NCBI GenBank assembly: GCA_034509495.1 | Contig: CM067508.1 | Span: 35,401,057 to 35,465,056 of the forward strand | Source of the DNA: Acestrorhynchus altus | Lineage: Eukaryota; Chordata; Actinopteri; Characiformes; Acestrorhynchidae | Reading direction: 5' to 3' | Length of the DNA stretch: 64,000 bases | In this document: one piece after another, positions 60,105 to 64,000 of the stretch | How the letters are laid out: each line of letters begins with the position of its first letter | How positions within the stretch are numbered: position 1 is the stretch's first letter | The notes under the pieces: generated by a model | The model's database searches: none | Told to the model about the DNA's origin: nothing | Seen by the model: the letters and a program-made list of their open reading frames with translations, nothing else | Made by a program: the position numbers and the translations under genes

Positions 60105-63100
60105 CTGTGTGTACGCAGGAGGACTTGAGTAAGAGTGACCAGGAAGTCGAGAGGAGCAAGCACCATAAGAAACATTATGAAGAGAAGCGTAAGATGCATA
60201 TTAACAACATACAAGCGCAGAAGAACGTACTGGAGGAGAAGGAACAAAAACTAAAGGCCAGTCTGTGTCTGTGCTGTTGTGTCTGGACTCACAGCCTGTT
60301 CAGTGTTCTGTTGTGGGTGTCGGCTGTTTCGCGTTGTTGTTTGACTTTTCAGGGAACAAATCTGATTCCTTAGATAGTGTAGATACTGAAGTCTGTAATG
60401 AAATCAGTGAAGAATCGATGCTCTCTCATCCATGTAGACCAATAAGGTCAGAGGTTCTCCTCACAGGTACTGATCGGTTGAGGTGGTACTATGTTCTGAG
60501 TGTCCGACTGTTTATTAAATATAATTCGGAATAATTTATCTTTATAGTTTTATTTAGTTCATTTAGTTTTATTTATTTTATTAACTTTATGCACTGATCA
60601 ACCCTGACTCTACTCAGTAGACCTGATTCAGGCACTTGATTAGATGGAGCAGGTGTTTTGGGGCAGACAATATCAGTGGCTCAGAAGAACAGTAGAAGAA
60701 AGACAATCATACAGGTGTTCAGGGTTTTAATGGAGTGATTTCACTGATGTGTCTGAGAACAAGTTCAAAACACTGTATGGAGCTTTTAGGGAAATTAACC
60801 TTCACGTTCTAAAGGTCAAAAATGACCCGCCTTCATTAAACCCCGCAAATGAAACATCTTAACTGAGCTTTAAACCCCGTGATCTCCAACAACCTTCATA
60901 CACGTCTGTTTTCTCTTCTCGTTGCAGCCGTATTCAGCGAGTCTGATCTGTTAGTGACTTGGTGTGTAATAATGTCCAGCTGTATTCGGGGAGTACTAAA
61001 GCACAGATGTGTGATCATGTCTGATTAAGGTTCTGCAGTTTAGTAACAGACGGCAGTGATACAGCTTCAGAAAGCAGCGGAAACATTAACCACCGAGTCA
61101 CTAACGGATCAGACTCGCCGAATACGGCTGGACGTCATTACACACCGAGTCACTAACGGATCAGATTCGCCGAGTCACTAACGGATCAGACTCGCCGAAT
61201 ACGGCTGGACGTCATTACATACCCGAGTCTGCGGATCGAATTCGCCCGAGTCACTAACGAGGATCAGACTACTTGAGGAATATGGCTGGACGTCATTACA
61301 TACCGAGTCACTAACGGATCAGATTCGCTGAATACGGCTGGACGTCATTACACACCGAGTCACTAGCGGATCAGATTCGCCGGTCACTAACGGATCGAAC
61401 TCTGCGAATACGGCTGGACGTCATTACATACCGAGTCACTAACGGATCAGATTCGCCGAGTCACTAACGGATCAGACTCACGAATACGGCTGGACGTCAT
61501 TACATACCGAGTCACTAACGGATCAGATTCGCCGTCACGACTGGGCGTCGTACACACCGACTCACTAGCAGACAGACCCACGAATACGGCTGGACATTAT
61601 TACACACTGAGTCACTAACAGATCAGACTCACCGAATACGGCTGGACATTATTACACACTGAGTCACTAACAGATCAGACTCACCGAATACGGCTGGACG
61701 TCGTACCGACTCCTGCTTGGGAACAGACCACAGTGCGGCTGGACATTTATTACTACACTGAGTCACTAACAGATCAGACTCACCGAATACGGCTGGACGT
61801 CATTACACACCGACTCACTAACTTAACAGACCCACCGAATACGGCTGGACATTATTACACACTGAGTCACTAACAGATCAGACTCACCGAATACGACTGG
61901 ACATTATTACACACCGACTCACTAACTTAACAGACCCACCGAATACGGCTGGACATTATTACACACCAAGTCACTAACGGATCAGATTCGTCGAGTCACT
62001 AACGGATCAGATTTGCCGAATACGGCTGGACGTCATTACACACCGAGTCAGTAACAGATCAGACTCGCCGAATAAGGCTGGACGTTGTTACACACCGAGT
62101 CAGTAACAGATCAGACTCGCTGAATATCTGATCTCTCTGTCTGCTGCACTGTCATGTCACTATAGATGATGGTCATTTGTGTGAGTGTCTGATGTGTCTG
62201 GTTTCGAGTCGGTCTTTTTGAACTGTACTGTCTGACTCACCTTTCATTAGAAATGCCTTTAAAGCCTTTGTTGTGTTTTGGGACACTTTGTCCAACAGGA
62301 TTCCACACGGAAGGCTTTAGAAATCAGCCCGGAGCGAATCGATATCAGGAGAACTGCTAAAAGCCTGGACAGCGAGATCAGCCATTTAAAAGTTAAAATC
62401 AACACACAGCAAGACCAGCACGGTGATCGAGACACCATAATCAGGTGAACACTGAACAGTACAGTCACACGTTGTACTTACCTGTGAGATCGGTGTACTT
62501 ACCTGTACTGCACTGCTGCTGTTGACTCACCTGGGGGACAGAAAAGGACAGTAACTCAAACTGGGGGAGTCCTTCCTGGTTTAAGGAGAGGGAAACCAAC
62601 ATGGGGAAATTGTGGGAGTGAAGGGAACAATAATGACACATGATCATTGTTGGAGTGAAGACTGTATGTATTTGTGTTGTTTTTGAATGTAAGCTGCTTG
62701 TTTACACTCCTCTGTTAAAGTTTTTTTATTACAGAGCAAAGATTTTTCAGTATTGCATTAGTAAACATACCATTTCTTCAGGACATAAACAGCTGACTGC
62801 TTACTGAGACACAACACTGACCCCTGCTGTCCAATGGCGTGCTTTATCTTTGTAATCAAATTGATGAATCAAGTCACAGCTGAGGGTGATCTCCAAATTC
62901 ACACCTATAAAAGCCTCAGTGAGCTTTTGAGGAACATCTGATTATTCGCCTTATCTTCTAAGGGACCGGGGACAACTATCACAAGTCCATTCTACCCTCT
63001 ACCCGTGACTACAACACAACTCCAAAGCATGATTGATCCTCCTCCAGGTTTAATAGTTGGAGACACTGAAATCTCTCTACCCATATCCCTAACCAGTTTG

Positions 63101-63716
63101 AAATCAGACGTTCCACTGTCCAGAACCATCTGTCCTCGCCAGTTCAGCCCAAAAGCAGAACCACAAGATGTGTAAAGGAGCCTCCAACAGTGTTAAAATG
63201 TCATCACGGCACGTACAGGAAGCTTCTGCCTCAGCATCTACCGTCAGAAAGAGACCAAACAAAGGAGACCTTTGGTGTCAAACAACAAAATCAGAGTAAG
63301 ACTAAAGTTTGCCAGAGAAGATGGACAAGGAGCAGGACTTCTGGAACAGTGTATTCTGGACAAAGGAATCCAAGCTTGACAGAAGAACAAATTAAAGGTG
63401 CAAACATCACTTCTAAACACAAGAACCTCGTTCCAGCTGTGAATAACGGATTATCATTCATCACAGACGGTGTGTGTGTGTGTGTGTGTGTGTATGAGGG
63501 GTTAGTAATGCGATACTGGTGAACAGAGGAAGTTGGGTAGAGACCGTGTGATGGTATTGACGTATGAACGTTCTGATTTTGAAACCTTAGGGAGTACCAG
63601 GAGGCCTTTGACAGCTACAACAACACTGCAAAGCAAGTAAAGAGCCTCAAACACTTCATCCAACTCTTGAGCAAGATCATGAACGCACGACATGATGTCT
63701 ACACTGAAATGAGGAG
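39051..63716 (+). CDS. smc6: SMC6, structural maintenance of chromosomes protein 6 (residues 1-932; gene runs off the window)
   Basis: SMC6 pairs with SMC5 in the SMC5/6 complex, a nuclear ATPase for recombination repair and replication-fork stability. There are 22 coding exons: 39051-39167, 39302-39419, 41185-41290, 41446-41582, 42284-42345, 42433-42513, 43394-43495, 45117-45236, 45639-45737, 45861-46007, 46529-46617, 46694-46858, 47357-47535, 54489-54690, 55101-55215, 56593-56753, 58009-58144, 58431-58511, 58900-59070, 60119-60256, 62299-62444 and 63591-63716. They total 2,798 bases with phases that join throughout. Domains: basic NLS-like N-terminus; Walker A GNNGSGKS at 75-82; Q-loop region NPVSVLTQEMS at 183-193; coiled coil about 205-450; hinge about 490-665; return coiled coil from about 667. 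The ABC signature and Walker B motifs lie downstream. Every exon aligns with vertebrate SMC6. Confidence 0.93.
39302..39419 (+). CDS. smc6: smc6 exon 3 (head domain, first half of Walker A)
   Basis: Acceptor cttcctccctcag, donor gtaagt. It encodes GEVGIIEKIFLKNFMCHSLL and ends in GNNG plus one base. The P-loop is split between exons 3 and 4. Confidence 0.93.
39420..41184. other. smc6: smc6 intron 3: repeat fragments only
   Basis: gggctggacaatacgatacg near 39457 and atatcgcagatatcgatg near 39984 resemble the two ends of a common fish DNA repeat. A 20-bp duplication (ggcggagctgagagcagggg) lies at 40164-40211. acggtgcatctggaaagtgt near 40603 resembles a Tc1-like terminus. No exon was found. Confidence 0.5.
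41185..41290 (+). CDS. smc6: smc6 exon 4 (second half of Walker A)
   Basis: Acceptor tgtttgtcag, donor gtatcg. It encodes (S)GKSAILTALIVGLGGKA to SSLKGFVKEGE plus two bases. Confidence 0.93.
41367..41430. repeat. (GT)n microsatellite in smc6 intron 4
   Basis: A 64-bp GT run fills 41% of a 155-bp intron and ends 15 bp before the acceptor at 41445. Confidence 0.95.
41446..41582 (+). CDS. smc6: smc6 exon 5 (head domain)
   Basis: Acceptor cgacattag at 41437-41445, chosen because it joins the phase and gives SSAEVSITLRNRGHDAYK, matching SMC6. The alternative AG six bases on (ctctgcag) would break the frame. Donor gtacac. Confidence 0.88.
41695..42140 (+). mobile_element. Tc1-like transposon remnant, smc6 intron 5
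   Basis: It begins at the terminus gtgcatatctattcaccccctttg, has ALEWPSQSPD (the DDE-region signature) at 41961-41990, and is deleted internally and frameshifted. Confidence 0.75.
42284..42345 (+). CDS. smc6: smc6 exon 6 (head domain)
   Basis: Acceptor gttttcctgtag, donor gtaaag. It encodes (G)QLVSSKKDELVSILDHFSIQ. Confidence 0.93.
42433..42513 (+). CDS. smc6: smc6 exon 7 (Q-loop region)
   Basis: Acceptor ttgttcttcag, donor gtaggt. It encodes 27 residues starting VDNPVSVLTQEMS. The Gln of LTQ (residue 190) is the likely Q-loop residue. Confidence 0.93.
42700..43130 (-). mobile_element. Tc1-like transposase N-terminal remnant, smc6 intron 7
   Basis: The reverse complement reads as the DNA-binding start of a Tc1-like transposase. 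Positions 42990 down to 42780 carry the helix-turn-helix region, including a QSD-type start and the KGF/RLSVDRWSS-like second helix, with frame damage. The C-terminal half is absent. Confidence 0.7.
43394..43495 (+). CDS. smc6: smc6 exon 8 (start of coiled coil), donor is a microsatellite
   Basis: Acceptor gtcctcctccag. It encodes FFMKATQLEQMKEDYNYIMETK to KHEE, 34 residues. The 5' splice site is the first GT of an 86-bp GT run (gag|gtgtgt). This position is required because it keeps phase 0 and gives the SMC6 spacing to exon 9. Confidence 0.88.
43496..43581. repeat. (GT)43 microsatellite forming a splice donor
   Basis: Perfect GT run starting exactly at the exon 8/intron 8 boundary. Confidence 0.97.
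43582..45116. other. smc6: smc6 intron 8: repeat fragments, no exon
   Basis: gtcgaccagaggaggatgat near 43755 repeats a phrase of the LINE tail at 12480. ggggtcgactgatacaggtt near 43979 starts a common fish DNA repeat. 44370-44570 is a degenerate repeat of gaccagcttt- and ccagctgacc-type words. Confidence 0.5.
45117..45236 (+). CDS. smc6: smc6 exon 9 (coiled coil)
   Basis: Acceptor tctgttccataaag, donor gtacgg. It encodes 40 residues, ALQEVRQKYKEKEEKYKN to KHQMAWAL. The C-terminal MAWA is an SMC6 landmark. A downstream AG (ctctgcag) would give a shorter exon with a two-codon loss and is a possible alternative. Confidence 0.9.
45639..45737 (+). CDS. smc6: smc6 exon 10 (coiled coil)
   Basis: Acceptor ataatcgtcag, donor gtacgt. 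It encodes 33 residues of heptad-like sequence, VTEMEQEVKQMRERI to VEEWK. Confidence 0.9.
45861..46007 (+). CDS. smc6: smc6 exon 11 (coiled coil)
   Basis: Acceptor aatgccccttcag, donor gtacag. It encodes 49 residues, EKVAEAEQRYTQFHNQLE to SKAFRTAE, in line with the SMC6 PECxxL segment (QPECGQL). Confidence 0.92.
46529..46617 (+). CDS. smc6: smc6 exon 12 (coiled coil)
   Basis: Acceptor gctttgtgtttcag, donor gtatga. It encodes SAFHRQKTAVRDLERDKEQL to ISELKY plus two bases. Confidence 0.92.
46694..46858 (+). CDS. smc6: smc6 exon 13 (coiled coil)
   Basis: Acceptor tttctattctcag, donor gtcagt. It encodes about 55 residues, ending FQQSRTSTKDNLGRM plus two bases. It contains the SMC6 QIDQFQQ segment. 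Confidence 0.92.
46993..47216. mobile_element. Palindromic MITE, smc6 intron 13
   Basis: ccaattccagtgaagttgaa...acagaatacagtgatttgc and, about 200 bp on, its imperfect reverse complement ...cagaatacaatg...cttcaacttcactggaat. The arms are about 90 bp with a short centre. Its terminus ccaattccagtgaagttg is that of a widespread fish element. Confidence 0.8.
47257..47332. repeat. (TG)n(TC)n microsatellite serving as pyrimidine tract
   Basis: A 60-bp TC run ends 24 bp upstream of the exon 14 acceptor (47356). More tctctctc lies between the run and the acceptor. Confidence 0.95.
47357..47535 (+). CDS. smc6: smc6 exon 14 (coiled coil to hinge)
   Basis: Acceptor ctctctcacctgaag, donor gtaatt. It encodes about 60 residues through LRRFGDQMPAFLAAIDEAHRRG and KKPVGPLG, the SMC6 stretch leading into the hinge. 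Confidence 0.92.
47949..48059. repeat. (TTC)n polypyrimidine tract
   Basis: About 110 bp of cttctt and ctcctt units, almost purely pyrimidine on the + strand. It leads directly into the ATT array. Confidence 0.95.
48060..51343. repeat. 3.3-kb array of (ATT)n blocks spaced by ATACTGGTTATCAGTAT hairpins, smc6 intron 14
   Basis: Blocks of 4-15 ATT triplets alternate with a 17-bp spacer, atactggttatcagtat. The spacer contains the 6-bp inverted repeat ATACTG/CAGTAT around a 5-base loop. Loop variants include gtttt. Dozens of spacers are present, and the 5' third more often has atgctgg in place of atactgg. The array is transcribed as intron but is not coding: the 200-387 codon frames of Ile, Tyr or Leu are artefacts. 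Confidence 0.97.
51600..53750 (-). mobile_element. L2-like LINE, minus strand, in smc6 intron 14
   Basis: On the minus strand, an endonuclease start (LALTETWLTPEN near 53720, then IIVLYRPPGPLGNFID near 53480) precedes a reverse transcriptase. Its motifs are LLDLSAAFDTVDH near 52300, PQGSVLGPL near 52130 and YADDTQL near 52030, and the C-terminal part reads YCNSLLAGL near 51690. The 192-residue frame at 51803-52381 is the best preserved piece. The endonuclease-to-reverse-transcriptase linker is disrupted. It includes a foreign-looking segment at 53035-53150 (gaactttattgatcccttggg), itself a common fish repeat phrase. The 3' end is missing. Confidence 0.87.
53751..54488. other. smc6: End of smc6 intron 14, nothing recognised
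   Basis: No coding or repeat signature was recognised before the exon 15 acceptor. Confidence 0.6.
54489..54690 (+). CDS. smc6: smc6 exon 15 (hinge)
   Basis: Acceptor tgttgtttccag, donor gtacct. It encodes about 67 residues, (G)FCIRLRDADFGLAVESCLKSL to SEFIDVPYNVSN plus two bases. This is hinge sequence well conserved with SMC6. Confidence 0.94.
55101..55215 (+). CDS. smc6: smc6 exon 16 (hinge)
   Basis: Acceptor actcttcacag, donor gtaagt. It encodes (R)TVNHPEFPTVLQALDID to DMRGIETVLLIK. The IDMRGIETVLLIK segment is an SMC6 signature. Confidence 0.94.
55567..56100 (-). mobile_element. Tc1-like transposase remnant, smc6 intron 16
   Basis: The minus-strand frame contains MLLQMDNDPQHTSK and SSQSPDLNITD, the second and third catalytic-Asp regions of a Tc1 transposase, with the intervening part shortened. 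It ends beside a GT microsatellite. Confidence 0.75.
56109..56182. repeat. (GT)n microsatellite
   Basis: Perfect 74-bp GT run. The poly-His/Thr minus-strand frame over it is an artefact. Confidence 0.95.
56593..56753 (+). CDS. smc6: smc6 exon 17 (hinge end)
   Basis: Acceptor ctgtgttttctag, donor gtacgt. It encodes 53 residues plus two bases, NNRDARRVMQGGNPPRNCKE to SADVEQEI. Confidence 0.93.
57170..57745 (-). mobile_element. Non-LTR retrotransposon C-terminal fragment, smc6 intron 17
   Basis: The 179-residue minus-strand frame at 57203-57742 contains KVYRTVVRPAM, VTRMNKIRNEQIRGT and LRWFGHVLRRNN, then PGRRRSGRPQRRFMD. These are the C-terminal part of a retrotransposon reverse transcriptase ORF of a type abundant in animal genomes. 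It is 5'-truncated relative to the element but unusually intact. Confidence 0.85.
57830..57856. repeat. (GT)n microsatellite
   Basis: Perfect GT run, 150 bp upstream of the exon 18 acceptor. Confidence 0.92.
58009..58144 (+). CDS. smc6: smc6 exon 18 (return coiled coil)
   Basis: Acceptor tcactcactgtag, donor gtaatt. It encodes (R)LVQAALNSQEAHLTGFRQQL to LNDQKNVK. Confidence 0.92.
58431..58511 (+). CDS. smc6: smc6 exon 19 (coiled coil)
   Basis: Acceptor ttttgtttttgcag, donor gtaacg. It encodes 27 residues, DRCRKLCLEINDLRN to EDLKPL. Confidence 0.9.
58900..59070 (+). CDS. smc6: smc6 exon 20 (coiled coil)
   Basis: Acceptor acgcctctttag, donor gtcagc. It encodes 57 residues, EDELEELSSRLAVC to EEAEPIK. 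The NSVAEEAEPIK end matches the SMC6 segment before the exon 21 coil. Confidence 0.92.
59811..59900. repeat. 20-22-bp tandem repeat (acacactcctgaacagttat)4
   Basis: Four head-to-tail copies differing by an extra ac. Confidence 0.93.
60077..60112. repeat. (GT)n microsatellite beside the exon 21 acceptor
   Basis: A GT run with one tctg interruption ends 6 bp before the acceptor AG (60117-60118). Confidence 0.95.
60119..60256 (+). CDS. smc6: smc6 exon 21 (coiled coil), apparent GC donor
   Basis: The acceptor is gtgtgtacgcag, in which GT repeat replaces the pyrimidine tract. It encodes 46 residues, EDLSKSDQEVERSK to EEKEQKLK. The only boundary that keeps phase 0 and SMC6 spacing to exon 22 is ctaaag|gccagt, a GC-AG intron. 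Reading on through GT donors adds Cys-rich sequence foreign to SMC6. Confidence 0.85.
60928..60991. repeat. Single inverted copy of the 61-62 kb minisatellite unit
   Basis: The reverse complement (aatacagctggacattatta, then cactaacagatcagactcgc) matches the array units that start 100 bp downstream, with only a few differences. Confidence 0.88.
61091..62125. repeat. Minisatellite of ~50-bp units (cgaatacggctggacgtcat...cactaacggatcagactcg)
   Basis: About 1 kb of head-to-tail copies of a unit of roughly 45-55 bp. There are at least two variants: one with gacgtcattacacaccgag, one with gacattattacacactgag. Some units are shortened to the gagtcactaacggatcaga half. It lies in smc6 intron 21. Confidence 0.95.
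62299..62444 (+). CDS. smc6: smc6 exon 22 (coiled coil)
   Basis: Acceptor ctttgtccaacag, donor gtgaac. It encodes DSTRKALEISPERIDIRR to QHGDRDTII plus two bases. The ISPERI and HGDRD elements are SMC6 landmarks and fix the frame. Confidence 0.93.
62900..63470 (+). mobile_element. Probable degraded Tc1-like DNA transposon, smc6 intron 22
   Basis: cacaactccaaagcatgatt, gtgagactaaagtttgccagagaag and tggacaaaggaatccaagcttgac read like the domain order of a Tc1-like transposase (helix-turn-helix, then a KFARE-like and DESKFD-like stretch), but no frame is intact. The family assignment is tentative. Confidence 0.4.
63470..63493. repeat. (GT)n microsatellite
   Basis: Short perfect GT run about 95 bp upstream of smc6 exon 23. 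Confidence 0.92.
63591..63716 (+). CDS. smc6: smc6 exon 23 (end of coiled coil)
   Basis: Acceptor gaaaccttag, donor gtaagg. It encodes (R)EYQEAFDSYNNTAKQVKSL to VYTEMR plus two bases. The next exon, expected to start with a CL.(L/V)RCK-like stretch and lead to the C-terminal head, is not in the remaining 284 bp. Confidence 0.92.
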
Positions 63717-64000
63717 GTAAGGACTCCGTTTCTGCTTTTCCATTACTGATCACATAACGTCGGGGGCCAGGATTCAGACGTATTCGTATAACGTCAGAAA
63801 TCACTTTTTGATTTGTAAAACAGCGTGAGAAACAGGGCTTCCTTTATTTCAGAGCAACAGCATCAGCGGTACGTGGTTGCGTGAAGCCGTTTTTAAATCA
63901 TGATGACCACACACACTACCCTGATTCCTGACCCTGACCAAACACTTAGCCTGGACGTTTTGACATGACGATATACACACGCTGACACACCCAGAGTTAA
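63717..64000. other. smc6: Start of smc6 intron 23, nothing recognised
   Basis: tttatttcag at 63843-63852 looks like an acceptor, but the sequence after it does not continue SMC6 in the needed phase. Confidence 0.6.

Larger units (their letters stand above)
59071..60118. other. smc6: smc6 intron 20, tandem repeat and microsatellite only
   Basis: It holds a ~20-bp tandem repeat (acacactcctgaacagttat, about four copies, 59811-59900) and a GT run near the acceptor. No exon or other gene was seen. Confidence 0.7.
60257..62298. other. smc6: smc6 intron 21 with large minisatellite
   Basis: It contains no exon. It holds the inverted unit at 60928-60991 and the direct array at 61091-62125, described separately. 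60540-60920 has no recognised feature. Confidence 0.7.

Noticed and set aside
48060..62125. Possible CRISPR-like repeat-spacer arrays (ATT/hairpin array and the 61-62 kb array)
   Set aside because: The host is a vertebrate, the spacers are not unique, and repeats and spacers vary together, as in satellites.
63843..63880. Possible next smc6 exon after tttatttcag
   Set aside because: The downstream sequence does not give the conserved CL.(L/V)RCK-type continuation in the required phase.

Overview
The window is ordinary nuclear DNA of a ray-finned fish. It has split genes with GT-AG introns, abundant CA/GT microsatellites, many decayed Tc1-like transposons and LINE fragments. Several interspersed repeats are ones I recall from otophysan fish (catfish, characins, electric fish). 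The order is inferred from those repeats and the species is not identified. There is no operon, phage or CRISPR content. All three protein genes I can support lie on the + strand.

Layout. (1) 1-9834: the 3' part of calb2 (calretinin, an EF-hand calcium buffer). Seven coding exons between 3958 and 9324 encode the last 157 residues, and the upstream exons lie before the window. Intron DNA before 3958 holds two nearly identical Tc1-like transposase fragments in inverted orientation. (2) 9835-26280: a gene-poor interval rich in non-autonomous repeats, including several fragments of one palindromic element family. (3) 26301-27419: a complete uninterrupted coding region for a Kir1.1/ROMK-like inward-rectifier potassium channel (kcnj1), 372 residues, the same length as the mammalian ROMK2 isoform. 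(4) 27746-35850: a repeat interval with a Tc1-like element bounded by both terminal inverted repeats (30871-32258), a LINE remnant with a microsatellite tail, a possible solo LTR and a second decayed Tc1-like element. (5) About 35880 to the window end: smc6, the SMC6 subunit of the SMC5/6 genome-stability complex. There is one non-coding first exon and 22 coding exons covering residues 1-932 of about 1,080. The ABC signature and Walker B end lies beyond the window.

The three genes have unrelated jobs: neuronal calcium buffering, epithelial potassium transport and chromosome maintenance. Nothing suggests functional clustering. The most notable material is in smc6. One intron appears to use a GC donor. 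One 5' splice site is formed by the first GT of an 86-bp GT microsatellite, and several other splice sites abut microsatellites. The introns carry large tandem arrays: about 2.2 kb in intron 1, about 3.3 kb of ATT blocks punctuated by a short hairpin motif in intron 14, and about 1 kb in intron 21 with a unit of opposite orientation next to it. I found no convincing new multi-gene system. The kcnj1 product departs from mammalian ROMK at several functionally important positions.
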